A DNA stretch of 64,000 bases from Treponema sp. (GTDB taxonomy: Bacteria > Spirochaetota > Spirochaetia > Treponematales > Treponemataceae): positions 62,001-126,000 of the forward strand of contig JAGBGX010000006.1 in the NCBI GenBank assembly GCA_017935745.1, given 5' to 3'. Positions 26,143 to 36,442 of this stretch are shown one piece after another. Under the pieces are notes generated by a model. That model did no database searches. It saw only the letters and a list, made by a program, of their open reading frames with translations, and had not been told where the DNA came from. How positions within the stretch are numbered: position 1 is the stretch's first letter; each line of letters starts with the position of its first letter. The translations under genes and the position numbers were made by a program.

Positions 26143-27066
26143 TTATCCTTTTAATACAATTCCTATTAAACGTGGTATTAATTGTTTATAAGAATTTGTA
26201 GCATAAATTCTTTTATAATCTTTTATTGTTATATGAATAGTTTTTAATCGTTTACCTTTTATTCTATTATCATGATAGCTTTTTGCATTGAGTATAATTT
26301 TCGTTTTTTCTTTATCCATATTCGGAAGTCGTTTTAACAATTCATTACAATATGTTATCCTATCTGTCTTCCAACCATTCCGTTTTAATGCCATTCCTAT
26401 TTGCTTAGAAAAAGTTAATTTATGATTACCAGAAGCATTAGACTCATGAATCCGATAGTAAGTTACAATCTGATTTATAAAATTAAAACCATTCATACAA
26501 CATGCAAATGAATTAAACCATGCGTCTTGATATTCCACATCTTCAGGAATAGGCAATGCTTTTTCAAATAATTCACGTTTAAACAATGAAGAAGCACCTT
26601 GAAATGGGTTTCCATAAAATAATATACGAAATAATTTATCCTCATCAGTTCCATCAACAATATATCTTTCACGTTGGCTGATTAATTCATTAGTCGATTG
26701 TCCATTTGATGATATTATAACTGCATTTCCAACGACACCTGTTGCTTCATTTATATTATTAATTAATAATTCGAGATGATTTTCTATCCATATATCATCT
26801 TGATCAGATAATGCTATATAATCACCAGCACATAAACTTATTGATTTTTCAAAATTTTTTGTTAATCCTAGATTATTTTCATTTCGAAAAATTTTTACAC
26901 GTTCATCTTTTTTAGAGTATTCTTCTAGAATTTGCCAAGTATCATCTTTTGAGGCATCATCACAAATTATCAATTCAAAATCTTTTATTGTTTGATTAAG
27001 TATTGAATCAATCTGTTTACGAAGATACTTTGAACCATTATATGTTGTCATTGCAATACTAATCAT
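26143..27066 (-). CDS. Family 2 glycosyltransferase
   Basis: A 307-residue GT2 enzyme with the N-terminal ISIAMTTYNGSKYLRKQIDS segment, LIICDDASKDDTW, and the metal-binding SDQDDIW. The C-terminal part resembles rhamnosyltransferase-like GT2 enzymes. It overlaps the Wzy-like gene by 8 bases within the packed operon and adds one sugar of the repeat unit. Donor and acceptor are unknown. Confidence 0.88.
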   Translation of the reverse strand: MISIAMTTYNGSKYLRKQIDSILNQTIKDFELIICDDASKDDTWQILEEYSKKDERVKIFRNENNLGLTKNFEKSISLCAGDYIALSDQDDIWIENHLELLINNINEATGVVGNAVIISSNGQSTNELISQRERYIVDGTDEDKLFRILFYGNPFQGASSLFKRELFEKALPIPEDVEYQDAWFNSFACCMNGFNFINQIVTYYRIHESNASGNHKLTFSKQIGMALKRNGWKTDRITYCNELLKRLPNMDKEKTKIILNAKSYHDNRIKGKRLKTIHITIKDYKRIYATNSYKQLIPRLIGIVLKG

Positions 27067-28285
27067 GTGTTATCCTTTTTTTAGTAGTTGAAACATCAAA
27101 TTGAAAACATACATCAAAAAATAGCAGAACACAAAAACCTAAACTATCTAATAAATATGGATTAGTACAGGCTACAAAAACAAATGATAGCACCCAAATA
27201 ATATAGAAATACCTTATCACATATTTTTCTTTTATAAATATATTAATCAATGGTTTTAGCCATATACAAGTCATTATCATAATAAACGAAATGAATCCAT
27301 ATCGCCTTATTGATTCCCAATGAGATAATTCAGTCACATCTACAAACTTATTTCGACCAAGTGTATAAAAAGTACTACCATATCCCCAACCAAAAAAGAT
27401 TGTTCGTATTAAGTCAGAATCAAATGTATTAAAATATGAGATTTGATGTAGAGTCTTTATAGCTGTAGAATTACTTCCCTTGTCATGTAAAAATGCATTT
27501 GCAGCCATAAGGCCTCCATAGAGGCCTGCTAGAACTATACAAATAGCAATAAAGAATCTGTGTTTTTGCATCAAAAAAAAAGCAATATAAAAAAACAAAA
27601 GCATAAATGCTACTAATATATCTGCCCTAGTTCCACTTAATATTAATGCAATTGTATATATTATTATGTAAAATGCATTTTTCCTTGTTTTCTGCCCTTT
27701 TAATCGCTTTACATAAAAATACCCTAATGCTGGAATCACTATAGGAATTGTCCTATACCATACAAAAAAGAAAGGTATACCAACAATCATTCGTGTATCA
27801 ATACCTATAAAAGATAGATTTGTCTTCTCATATAAAAGTGAAAAATATGCTATTAAAGCAGTCCTTATCGCAGGAATAAACCAACACACTAACCATAAAA
27901 TGATTGTAATTATACTAACAATTGTCGCAGAAGTTATAAATCCCTTAATAATAACATCTCTATACTCTTTAGTACTAAAAACCATCAAGAAAAGATATGA
28001 AGATATAATAATTCCTTGAAACCATACACCATCTATTACATTGCTTCCAGGAACAATAACATTGTAAATTAATGAAACTCCCCAAATTGTTAGATACAAT
28101 AGTATATTTATAATTTTCTTATAATTTCCGAATGGAATAGAAAAAAATATAAATAGAAAGAATAGCAATTCTCTTGTGTGAAAATATGGCTCACGCAAAT
28201 TTATTGAAATGATAAGCAAAAATAATAGATTCTTAGAAATTTCAATAATTGGTTTCTTATATAGTTCTGTTCTCATATTATTCAA
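27059..28285 (-). CDS. Wzy-like O-antigen polymerase / polytopic membrane protein
   Basis: A 408-residue, very hydrophobic protein with about ten predicted membrane helices. A longer extracytoplasmic loop lies around residues 280-320 (GWGYGSTFYTLGRNKFVDVT). That layout and its place beside Wzx and glycosyltransferases fit an O-antigen polymerase. These proteins share little sequence, so the call rests on topology and context. The start is close behind the TagD-fusion stop. Confidence 0.72.
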   Translation of the reverse strand: MNNMRTELYKKPIIEISKNLLFLLIISINLREPYFHTRELLFFLFIFFSIPFGNYKKIINILLYLTIWGVSLIYNVIVPGSNVIDGVWFQGIIISSYLFLMVFSTKEYRDVIIKGFITSATIVSIITIILWLVCWFIPAIRTALIAYFSLLYEKTNLSFIGIDTRMIVGIPFFFVWYRTIPIVIPALGYFYVKRLKGQKTRKNAFYIIIYTIALILSGTRADILVAFMLLFFYIAFFLMQKHRFFIAICIVLAGLYGGLMAANAFLHDKGSNSTAIKTLHQISYFNTFDSDLIRTIFFGWGYGSTFYTLGRNKFVDVTELSHWESIRRYGFISFIMIMTCIWLKPLINIFIKEKYVIRYFYIIWVLSFVFVACTNPYLLDSLGFCVLLFFDVCFQFDVSTTKKRITHD

Positions 28286-28296
28286 ATCAGTATTTT

Positions 28297-29640
28297 TTAA
28301 ACAAAATCAACATCTACACCATCATAAAAGTCTTGCATAATTTTTATTATTGCAGAAACAACATCATCACTATATGTAGGTAACGGATGCCCTGTTTCAA
28401 CAGCTTTTAAGAAAGAGACTATTTCATAACGAATTCCCTCTCCATCTAATTGATAAAAATATCTTTTATTTTGTGCAGGATTTTCATATCTTACTTCAAA
28501 ATAATCAGTCTTCCACCAGGGAGTTGGAACATAAACATACCCTTTTGTTCCCGAAATGACTAGCTCGCCTTCCGACTTAATACCTTTTCCAACTAAAATT
28601 GAACCGACTGCATTCTCATAAATAAAATTAACTTTAGTAAAAACATCAAAATTTTTAATTCCATTAAACAGTTTTGTTACTATACTCTTTTTTAAGTAAT
28701 TGACACCCAATATTTGAAAAATAGGAATCAATGAAGTTGGTCCCCACGCACAAATACTATTCCATGTCCTGGACATCTTTTGTGTGTCTGAAAAATCAAA
28801 ATCATTCAGGCTTGTACAAACAGCATTAATAGAAATTACATCACCAATAACACCACTTTTTACCAACCATATCATTCGGGAATATGCTGTTGCAAAAACT
28901 GTTTTCACAGAATCTATTAATATACAATTATGATCTTTTGCAAATTGATACAATTCTTTAAATTGTTTAACTGACAACGCCGATGGAGATTCACAGAGAA
29001 CATGTTTTTTTACAGATAATGCCTTTTTTACTTGTTCATAATGCATAGAAGGATGTGAACAAATGTACACCACATCAATTCTATTTAATAGATCATCATA
29101 TCTATCGGTAACAATTGGGAGTTTCTGCATATCTTCATCCATTTCTGAAATGTTATTTGTACAAATTCCAACAATTTCAGCACCGTTTACAAATGTACAT
29201 TCCTTGTAAAATTTATTAAGATAAGTTGTATCACCTACAAGCCCAATTTTTAGACGTTTCTTTTCCGTTCTTATTTGTGAAGAAGAAACACCTTCTGTTC
29301 TATCTAAATATATAACTTTACAATATTCATTTAGATAATCAAATTTACCTTTCCAATCTGAACCAACTGTAAAAATATCTACATTTAGGCGAATTACATC
29401 TTCAATTTTTTGTCCAGGATACTCTTCTACAATTATTTCATCAGCAAGTCCTGTACTCCGAACACCTTCAATTCTCTCATTTAAGGATTGTTCAACATTT
29501 ATTTTACCCCGACTTTTGTCGTAATCATCCGATGTTATAGCAACAATCAGATAATCACCAAGAGCACGTGCTCGTTCCAATAATCTAACATGCCCATAAT
29601 GCAACATGTCGAATGTTCCGTATGTAATAACCCTAACCAT
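28297..29640 (-). CDS. Fusion: TagD-like glycerol-3-P cytidylyltransferase + Gfo/Idh/MocA oxidoreductase
   Basis: 447 residues from the ATG at 29640. Residues 1-130 are a cytidylyltransferase: MVRVITYGTFDMLHYGHVRL with His14 and His17 of HxGH, and RTEGVSSSQIR. From about 137 a Gfo/Idh/MocA oxidoreductase follows, with NAD-binding KIGLVGDTTYLNKFY, HPSMHYEQV and HVLCESPSA. TagD makes CDP-glycerol; the fused dehydrogenase may form or alter the alcohol being activated. The EKP dehydrogenase motif reads ESP here. It sits beside a LicD transferase that could use the product. Confidence 0.85.
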   Translation of the reverse strand: MVRVITYGTFDMLHYGHVRLLERARALGDYLIVAITSDDYDKSRGKINVEQSLNERIEGVRSTGLADEIIVEEYPGQKIEDVIRLNVDIFTVGSDWKGKFDYLNEYCKVIYLDRTEGVSSSQIRTEKKRLKIGLVGDTTYLNKFYKECTFVNGAEIVGICTNNISEMDEDMQKLPIVTDRYDDLLNRIDVVYICSHPSMHYEQVKKALSVKKHVLCESPSALSVKQFKELYQFAKDHNCILIDSVKTVFATAYSRMIWLVKSGVIGDVISINAVCTSLNDFDFSDTQKMSRTWNSICAWGPTSLIPIFQILGVNYLKKSIVTKLFNGIKNFDVFTKVNFIYENAVGSILVGKGIKSEGELVISGTKGYVYVPTPWWKTDYFEVRYENPAQNKRYFYQLDGEGIRYEIVSFLKAVETGHPLPTYSDDVVSAIIKIMQDFYDGVDVDFV

Positions 29641-29650
29641 TGAAAAATAC

Positions 29651-30496
29651 CTATTTATCTGTTTTTCTTTTAAATATTTTATACTTATGATATGGATTCC
29701 TTTGCTCCATCGGAGGAAGTTGCATATAATCACCATATAATGACGTTAAAAAATCATGGTATCTAGCAGGTGCCTTAAATTTTAATCCTTCAAAATCTAT
29801 CTCGATAAGCTCTTTAAACCAATCTCTATTAAATTGATAACATCCTTGAGTCCAAGATGGTACACCAACGAATATGTCAGAATCATTTGTTGATTTATTT
29901 ATTAACTGTACGATTTTTTCAGACTCTTTTATCGGAAAATCTTTTCCACCAATAGTATTCAAAAGTTTATGTATTATTCCTCTTGTAATTTTTGTAAAAA
30001 AATTGCTCGCACTCTTTCCTGAACAATAGATTGATATCAAGTGGTTCATGTGAATCGTTTTCTTACACAACTTTAATCCTTGTTCATATGAATTTCCATA
30101 ATTATCAAGAGGATAAATATCAACAAATACACCTATATCAAACGGTGTTTTATATTCATCTGTAATTTCATATTTATACTCCATATTCACAAACCTAGAT
30201 AAGTCATATGGATAATTTTTTACATTTCTAACAGAACAAAGTCTAAAAGGCTTGAGATCATTTTCATGTATTTCACACCATTCAGAAAAATCATTAAAAT
30301 CCTTTCTAGGCATCATTACATCAACATCATCATCCCATGGTATAAACCCTTTATGCCGAACAGCACCCAGCAATGTTCCATAAGTAATAAAATAAGACCA
30401 ATTATGTTCTTTACATAAAGAATCAAATTTTATAAGAACCTTTAATGCTTCCTGTTGAATTTCTGATAAAGTTAATTCTTTTTGTTCACTATTCAT
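29651..30496 (-). CDS. LicD-family phosphotransferase (second copy)
   Basis: A 281-residue LicD protein with TYGTLLGAVRHKGFIPWDDD followed by VDVMMPRKDF. It differs clearly from the copy at 21649, so it probably uses a different acceptor or head group. It lies directly upstream of the TagD-oxidoreductase fusion, which likely supplies its CDP-activated substrate. It overlaps the Wzx gene by 8 bases. Confidence 0.88.
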   Translation of the reverse strand: MNSEQKELTLSEIQQEALKVLIKFDSLCKEHNWSYFITYGTLLGAVRHKGFIPWDDDVDVMMPRKDFNDFSEWCEIHENDLKPFRLCSVRNVKNYPYDLSRFVNMEYKYEITDEYKTPFDIGVFVDIYPLDNYGNSYEQGLKLCKKTIHMNHLISIYCSGKSASNFFTKITRGIIHKLLNTIGGKDFPIKESEKIVQLINKSTNDSDIFVGVPSWTQGCYQFNRDWFKELIEIDFEGLKFKAPARYHDFLTSLYGDYMQLPPMEQRNPYHKYKIFKRKTDK

Positions 30497-31889
30497 GATT
30501 TTTTAACCTTTTATATTTCAGATAAGAATAGACTACAATTGGACTCCCAATTACAATTGTAATTAAATATCTAATACCAATCATATTCATAAATACTAAA
30601 TCACCCACAGAAACTATAGTTAGAATTATAAAAAATAGTAAAACATACAAAACCGGTATAACTAAACTACCAAAAACCTTTCTTGAAATAATAATATGCA
30701 ACACTAAATAACAAAGATAGGAAAACAATGTTGTATATGCAGCCGCCATATAGCCATATTTTGAAATAAAAATATAGTTTGTTATAATGTTTAAAATCGC
30801 AGCAAAAAAGGTTCCTAACATTATAAAAAATGTCTTTTCTCTATAATATTCGCTTGGAACTATGATGTTATAAAGAAACAAAACATAAGCATCAATTATC
30901 ATTGGAATTGCAACATATTTTCCATCAGCGTATGCTTCCCCTCCCAACAACAAGATTAATTCAGGAGAAATGCCACAAAGAATAATAGCTCCGCCCAAAA
31001 ACAAGAATGAAAGTAATACGGCTCTTTTCTGTATACTTTTTATATTGTTTTTATGTGCTTGTTCATAAAACCATGTTGTCCATGCAGTTGAAACTGAATC
31101 AGAAATAACTGCTAAAATTATTTTTAAATTGCCTGCCAAACTATAAATACCGGCAGAAGCCGCAGAAACCATGGAATTAATCATAATTCGGTCAAACTGT
31201 GCAAGTAAGACTTGCGATATTCCATGAGGAATTATTGGAAGACTGTATTTTATTCCATACTTCCAATATTCTCTCACAGGAACAGGTCGTGCACGCTTAT
31301 AAAAGTAGAATAAAACATAACCTGCAATTAAAGAAGCTGTTATTGTTACACCAGAAACCCGTCCAAATACTGGCGTACCTTTAAAAATGGTAAGCATGAA
31401 CAGCAATGAAATTCCAACATTTCCAAGACTGTTACATAAAGCAACTATTAAGTATTTGAAATATGAATAATCAATACTTATTCGAGTATTATATAAGGTA
31501 AGTATAGCAGAACAAAAACTATGTACTACAAGTAAGATTAACAAACTCAATGAAAGACTTGTAATTTTAATTAATGGACTCTTAAAAACAATAACACAAA
31601 CAAGTAATATAACAAAATTAAAAATATAAATTAGAGTTAAAGATGAAACATATTCATCTATTTTATCTTTAAATGCAAGATTTGCATTTCTAATACTACT
31701 GTGTAAAGCCAAGCCAACAATTACAAACAAAATAGAGTCAAAAGACAAAAATACACTAAATGTACCAAAATCTTCTGTTGACATTATTCTACTGAATAAA
31801 GGAAGTGTTAAAAAACTGATTCCTTTTATCAAGATATTACCAATTGTATAACCAATCCCCGCTTTTAAGGCTTTATTCTTTTCTGCCAT
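30489..31889 (-). CDS. Wzx-type polysaccharide flippase
   Basis: A 466-residue polytopic membrane protein of the MOP/PST superfamily with 12 or more helices. The N-terminal segment GYTIGNILIKGISFLTLPLF and the early SRIMSTEDFG are characteristic. It flips undecaprenyl-linked repeat units across the inner membrane and, with the Wzy-like protein at 27059, defines a Wzx/Wzy-dependent pathway. Confidence 0.9.
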   Translation of the reverse strand: MAEKNKALKAGIGYTIGNILIKGISFLTLPLFSRIMSTEDFGTFSVFLSFDSILFVIVGLALHSSIRNANLAFKDKIDEYVSSLTLIYIFNFVILLVCVIVFKSPLIKITSLSLSLLILLVVHSFCSAILTLYNTRISIDYSYFKYLIVALCNSLGNVGISLLFMLTIFKGTPVFGRVSGVTITASLIAGYVLFYFYKRARPVPVREYWKYGIKYSLPIIPHGISQVLLAQFDRIMINSMVSAASAGIYSLAGNLKIILAVISDSVSTAWTTWFYEQAHKNNIKSIQKRAVLLSFLFLGGAIILCGISPELILLLGGEAYADGKYVAIPMIIDAYVLFLYNIIVPSEYYREKTFFIMLGTFFAAILNIITNYIFISKYGYMAAAYTTLFSYLCYLVLHIIISRKVFGSLVIPVLYVLLFFIILTIVSVGDLVFMNMIGIRYLITIVIGSPIVVYSYLKYKRLKNHE

Positions 31890-33567
31890 GAATAATATCC
31901 AAAGCTAAAGATTCATCATCAGAGTCTACAAAACATTCAAATAAAATTGGTTTATCAGAGAATTCAGAAGAAGCAAACTTTTTATAAACTATTTCAAATT
32001 CTTCTTTATTGGAAGCACAGATATATTCAAATCCTAAATCTTGAGCATAATGCTTTACCAACAAAGGAGACTTATTTCCAAAATGACCTTCCGCTGCAAC
32101 ATACGGTGAAACTTCATCTTCCAAAAGTCGGTATGCTAATGAATATGATTTTTTAAATTCTACTCCAATTCCATTATTTACAAGCAGTATTCTTATATTT
32201 TTTCCAACATGACGGTTACCTAAGGCATTCAAATCATAAAAAAATGCAAGGTCACCAGTAATCAGATAACAATTTTTATTAGGAGAAGCAAGAGAACAGC
32301 CTATAAGCATTGAAGTAGCACCATCAATTCCAAATCCACCTACAGGACTAAACACATTCATTGGCTTTTGGAATTCTGCATAATTCCAAGAACGCAATGT
32401 GTTTAAAATACTCAAAACAACAGTTGAATTACTTGGTAACAAACAAGCTATTGCTTGTGCTATCCAGACATTAGAAAATGGTAATCGTTCTATTAAGGCT
32501 GGTAATTTTTTTTCAAATTGTTTGTAAGTATCAATACATTCATCAAAATATGTATTCTTCTCATCGTTTCCATTTTGATAATATGAAAAGAAATCTTTTT
32601 CTGACATTTCAAAAATACAGGTCATATTTCTGAAGTAGTCGCGAATGTCTCCATCTTCTGAAACACGCCATGTTTCCCTAGACTTTATCATTCTAGGAGC
32701 ATTTTCTTCGCCAGTAACTTCACCTAAATGTATAAGTATATCAACACTATATGAAGGGGTATTATTTTTATTATAGAAATTTTGATTTATTACTAACGGA
32801 TAAAAGATTCTATATTTACCAAAATAATTAGACGTTTGATCACACAATACAACTGCATTATGTGATTCACAAAACTTTTCTATAAGTTCAATTGTTTTTG
32901 CATCCCATTTTTTATGAGACCCAACGAAAACAGCAACTTTTTCTGCTATAAGCTGAGGTAATTTGTCACCAACAATAGACCTTTTTATAAGTCTGGCATT
33001 AGGACATTCTTTATGGGTTAGAGCAACTTCTTCAGAAAATTTATATGGAGTTATTAAATTTAAATGTGCGGGTCCTCCGCCTTTTCTTGTTAATTCAAGA
33101 ATTGCTTTATTGGTATTTACTTCACAGATCCAAAAATCTTCTTCACAATCAATTAAAGGAAGTTCCAAACTTACTTTACATGTATCTTTTGGAGGACAAG
33201 TTCTATCTGTAACTTGTGCAAAAAGATGTCCAGTTCTACAGGTTGGTTGAGATGAAGTAACTATCAAAATCGGAAGTTTACTATAAAAAGCTTCGGTTGC
33301 ACCTGACATGTAATTGCGACTGGCGGTTGCACCTGTACAACTAATAACAACAGGTTCTCCACTTTCCAAAGCGAGACCACATGCAATATAAGCAGCAGAA
33401 CGTTCATCAACACATGAATATATATGAAAAAAAGGATCGTTCTGGATACTCCCTATAAAAACACAATTAGCTATACCTGGTGATGCAACAATCTTTTTTA
33501 TGCCATGTTGTTTTAAAAGGGAAATTAATATTTGATGATTTTTTTCATTAGTATAATAATGATTCAT
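31873..33567 (-). CDS. MenD-like thiamine diphosphate-dependent enzyme
   Basis: About 564 residues from the ATG at 33567, which follows GGAGAAGAA. The N-terminal pyrimidine domain carries the catalytic Glu in VDERSAAYIACGLA and SCTGATASRNY. The C-terminal PP domain has ITGDLAFFYDLNALG and LLVNNG, closest in style to MenD. No menaquinone genes are nearby. In a glycan cluster it may make a branched-chain sugar or decarboxylate a 2-oxo acid that the class V aminotransferase then uses. The reaction is unknown. Confidence 0.75.
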   Translation of the reverse strand: MNHYYTNEKNHQILISLLKQHGIKKIVASPGIANCVFIGSIQNDPFFHIYSCVDERSAAYIACGLALESGEPVVISCTGATASRNYMSGATEAFYSKLPILIVTSSQPTCRTGHLFAQVTDRTCPPKDTCKVSLELPLIDCEEDFWICEVNTNKAILELTRKGGGPAHLNLITPYKFSEEVALTHKECPNARLIKRSIVGDKLPQLIAEKVAVFVGSHKKWDAKTIELIEKFCESHNAVVLCDQTSNYFGKYRIFYPLVINQNFYNKNNTPSYSVDILIHLGEVTGEENAPRMIKSRETWRVSEDGDIRDYFRNMTCIFEMSEKDFFSYYQNGNDEKNTYFDECIDTYKQFEKKLPALIERLPFSNVWIAQAIACLLPSNSTVVLSILNTLRSWNYAEFQKPMNVFSPVGGFGIDGATSMLIGCSLASPNKNCYLITGDLAFFYDLNALGNRHVGKNIRILLVNNGIGVEFKKSYSLAYRLLEDEVSPYVAAEGHFGNKSPLLVKHYAQDLGFEYICASNKEEFEIVYKKFASSEFSDKPILFECFVDSDDESLALDIIHGRKE

Positions 33568-33586
33568 TTCTTCTCCAGTAATTCTA

Positions 33587-34453
33587 TTATTCAAAGTTAT
33601 AATTCACATCTTCATGATAAACTAAACCCGCTCCCCCTGTCATACATAAAATATCACCTACAACCATTCTGCACATATTACTCACCATAACAACAGCCAT
33701 ATTTGCTATTTCCTCAGGAATAGCATATCTTTTAGTTAGGGCAACATCCAAATATAAATCATCATTATAACTATTCTTTTTAAGCATTGGTGTTGCTGTC
33801 ATACCAGGAGCAATTCCATTTACAACAATTCCATGAGGAATTAACATTCTTGCAAGTCCTTCAGTAAGCCCTCGAATTCCCCACTTTGACATAGTATATG
33901 CAGAATTTGCAGGGCGGAAACTGCTTGAAGAACATATGTTTAATATATTTCCCTTTATTTTGTTTTTTATCATATAATGTGCTACAATTCGAGATAAAAA
34001 GAAAACACCTTTCATATTTGTATTAATAATTTTATCAAAGTCTTCCTCTGAACAAATATTTATATGCCCGCCTTCAAGACCAGCATTATTTACAAGTATA
34101 TCTACCCCACCTTGCTTTTGTATAACATTCACAAAACAATCTTCAAGGTATGAAATATTTGAAACATCCATTACAACTGAAAAAACTCTATCTTTCCATT
34201 CAAGGTTTGTCTCACAAATTTTATTTAAAGCAGAATCAAGTCTTTCTTGACTACAACCAGTAATAACTACAGATGCCCCTGAATTTAGAAATGCTTTTGC
34301 AATTTCAAAACCGATTCCACTTGTCCCACCTGTAATCAATGCTTTTCTTCCTGTCAATAATTCATTTGGAGCAAGAGTAGAAATTTCAGCCTTTACTACT
34401 TTTGGTGGAAAAATCAATCCGGCAAAACTCTTTATAACAGATTTAATACTCAT
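33587..34453 (-). CDS. Short-chain dehydrogenase/reductase
   Basis: A 288-residue classical SDR with TGGTSGIG, NNAG, the Ser region ICSSSSF and catalytic Y-T-M-S-K. A roughly 35-residue N-terminal extension precedes the Rossmann domain. It may reduce a keto intermediate of the polyol or sugar made by this cluster, for example a partner for the TarI-like cytidylyltransferase. The substrate is not determined. Confidence 0.85.
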   Translation of the reverse strand: MSIKSVIKSFAGLIFPPKVVKAEISTLAPNELLTGRKALITGGTSGIGFEIAKAFLNSGASVVITGCSQERLDSALNKICETNLEWKDRVFSVVMDVSNISYLEDCFVNVIQKQGGVDILVNNAGLEGGHINICSEEDFDKIINTNMKGVFFLSRIVAHYMIKNKIKGNILNICSSSSFRPANSAYTMSKWGIRGLTEGLARMLIPHGIVVNGIAPGMTATPMLKKNSYNDDLYLDVALTKRYAIPEEIANMAVVMVSNMCRMVVGDILCMTGGAGLVYHEDVNYNFE

Positions 34454-34455
34454 AA

Positions 34456-35583
34456 TTATCTATCCGGACTGTTTTCCAATTCCATTTTCAAGAATTCAAA
34501 AGATTCTTTTCGTGCATTCTGTACTCTTTCATGTACTATTTTCCAATCAATTTCATTATTTACAATTTCATTTCCTGTAATCATAAGCCTGTTTTGTAAA
34601 CCAAAAAGTGCAAGAACTTCATCTATTTTTGTATCACATTGCTCACGAGAAAAAACAAACACAGGTCTACAATAATGAACACTAAAAATAAGACCGTGAA
34701 ATGAATTAGTAACAACTGCTTCTGAATGCTTAACAAGTGAAAGAAATTCCTCTACACCAGCTTCATAGAACATCCTATGATGGTCTGCATTTGTTGCTCG
34801 CAAACTTATCTCTACAACCTTCCAGCCATTTTCTTTAGCAAGTTTATCAGCATACTCTTCCATTGCCTTGTTATATCTTCTGGCATAAAGAAGAACATAT
34901 TTTTCTGATTCAAGGCGCTTTTCTGCAAGCGTATCATAATCATCTGAAGTAAGAAGAAGTGTAGGATCAATTACTTTTTTTACCGGAACAGAAACTTTAC
35001 CTTTTACATAATCGACCATTTCAGATTCTCTAAGACCAATTGCCTTAAAGTTTTGTAGTCTTTCGTCAAGAATTTTATATGAATCTTCATTAAAATGTGA
35101 ATCTCCAAAACTTGCAGCATAAGAAACAGAATAACCGTTTTTCATACATGGATAATTTGCATAATATCCGTCATCAAAGCCTTTGAACTCATCTATACAA
35201 AAAATTGTATCACTTCCACAGACAAAACCCGAAAGATTATTATCTTCTACAACAGAGGCGAAATTCGCTGACATATATTTTTTAGGAGTCCTATCAAATC
35301 TTGTTTTATAAAAATTATCAAATTTATAGAAATTTTTCCTAATTGCAGGCATAGTAAGTTCGCACATTTTCTGAGATACTTCATCCTTATCCCACATATT
35401 TTTAAAAGGATTAAGAGGATCTTTGTCAGCAAGCACTTCCGGGCAATAATCTACTAAAACAGCATGACAGTTTGGAACTCTGTCTATTGCTTTGCTTAAC
35501 GCCCATGACTGCAATGCTGAACCATAATTTGTAAAATTACAGTAAATATTATAACTAATAATACCAAATCGTTTTTTTTCCAT
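34456..35583 (-). CDS. Polysaccharide pyruvyl transferase family protein
   Basis: A 375-residue member of the pyruvyltransferase family (CsaB/WcaK-like). The N-terminal NFTNYGSALQSWALSKAI and the late VTNSFHGLIFSVHYCRPVFV are diagnostic. It would ketalise a sugar with phosphoenolpyruvate and add negative charge. Its start is six bases after the GDPD gene stop. Confidence 0.88.
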   Translation of the reverse strand: MEKKRFGIISYNIYCNFTNYGSALQSWALSKAIDRVPNCHAVLVDYCPEVLADKDPLNPFKNMWDKDEVSQKMCELTMPAIRKNFYKFDNFYKTRFDRTPKKYMSANFASVVEDNNLSGFVCGSDTIFCIDEFKGFDDGYYANYPCMKNGYSVSYAASFGDSHFNEDSYKILDERLQNFKAIGLRESEMVDYVKGKVSVPVKKVIDPTLLLTSDDYDTLAEKRLESEKYVLLYARRYNKAMEEYADKLAKENGWKVVEISLRATNADHHRMFYEAGVEEFLSLVKHSEAVVTNSFHGLIFSVHYCRPVFVFSREQCDTKIDEVLALFGLQNRLMITGNEIVNNEIDWKIVHERVQNARKESFEFLKMELENSPDR

Positions 35584-35588
35584 AACGT

Positions 35589-36404
35589 TTATTCCGTTTT
35601 AGTTTTTATAGCTGAATAAGGGATACTGCCTACATATATATAATCAAAACCCATATCTATAAGTTCATTCAATTTTTCAATAGAATTCTCAGGTACAGGA
35701 TTTATTACAGAACTAGCTGCTTTGTACCCAAAATCATGTATTTTTGTTGCTAAATCGGTTTCTGTACCTACCTTCAAATAATTCAATCCAATTACTACAA
35801 ATTTAAATTGTCTCAACAATTCCGGAATATCTAGATTTTTATCACAGCCAACATATATAATATTGGGCTCATTGCTTACCGAAAGAATTGTTTTCAAGTG
35901 AATTTCATTATAAGGTTCAAATATTACTCCATTTTTGTAGTCATATTTACAAACTAAATTCCATAATTTTTGAACATTTTCAATATTTACTTCAAAATGA
36001 CCAAAATCAAATTCAAGTATTACATTGTTTTTTTTACAAAAACTTATAGCCTGTTCCGCTGTACATATTTTTGTACCACTATATTTTTTGCCGAACTTCT
36101 CTGGATAAGCAAAATCTATTTCAAGTAATTCATCAAAATCATAATCTTTGACCTCCCCACTCATATAACTACTTAAAGTATTGTCATGAAAAAGAACAAA
36201 AACTCCGTCTTTTGTAAGTTGCGGATCAGTTTCTATCCAATGCAATCCAAGATTATTAACAGCCGATTCAAATGCCGGCATAGTATTTTGAGGACAATTT
36301 ATGCAATCCCCACCATGAGCAATAAGCTGAATATGTTCAAAAGGTTCATACGACAGTTCTTCATTTTCTGTATCATTCTTGCAAGCAATAAAACATAATA
36401 ACAA
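35589..36404 (-). CDS. Glycerophosphodiester phosphodiesterase family lipoprotein, 5' end uncertain
   Basis: About 271 residues with GDPD motifs AHGGDCINCPQNTMPAFES, WIETDPQLTKDG and VLFHDNT. The usual AHRG and PENT read AHGG and PQNT, so two active-site positions differ. The N-terminus holds a lipobox (LLCFIAC). The only visible start in this frame is TTG. An ATG at 36439 (MRKSMFNV) gives a proper charged signal-peptide start but in another frame, so a frameshift near 36405-36420 is likely. It may trim glycerophosphate from lipid or glycan. Confidence 0.72.
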   Translation of the reverse strand: MLLCFIACKNDTENEELSYEPFEHIQLIAHGGDCINCPQNTMPAFESAVNNLGLHWIETDPQLTKDGVFVLFHDNTLSSYMSGEVKDYDFDELLEIDFAYPEKFGKKYSGTKICTAEQAISFCKKNNVILEFDFGHFEVNIENVQKLWNLVCKYDYKNGVIFEPYNEIHLKTILSVSNEPNIIYVGCDKNLDIPELLRQFKFVVIGLNYLKVGTETDLATKIHDFGYKAASSVINPVPENSIEKLNELIDMGFDYIYVGSIPYSAIKTKTE

Positions 36405-36442
36405 TACGAATAAAGTACATTGAACATTGATTTTCTCATAGA

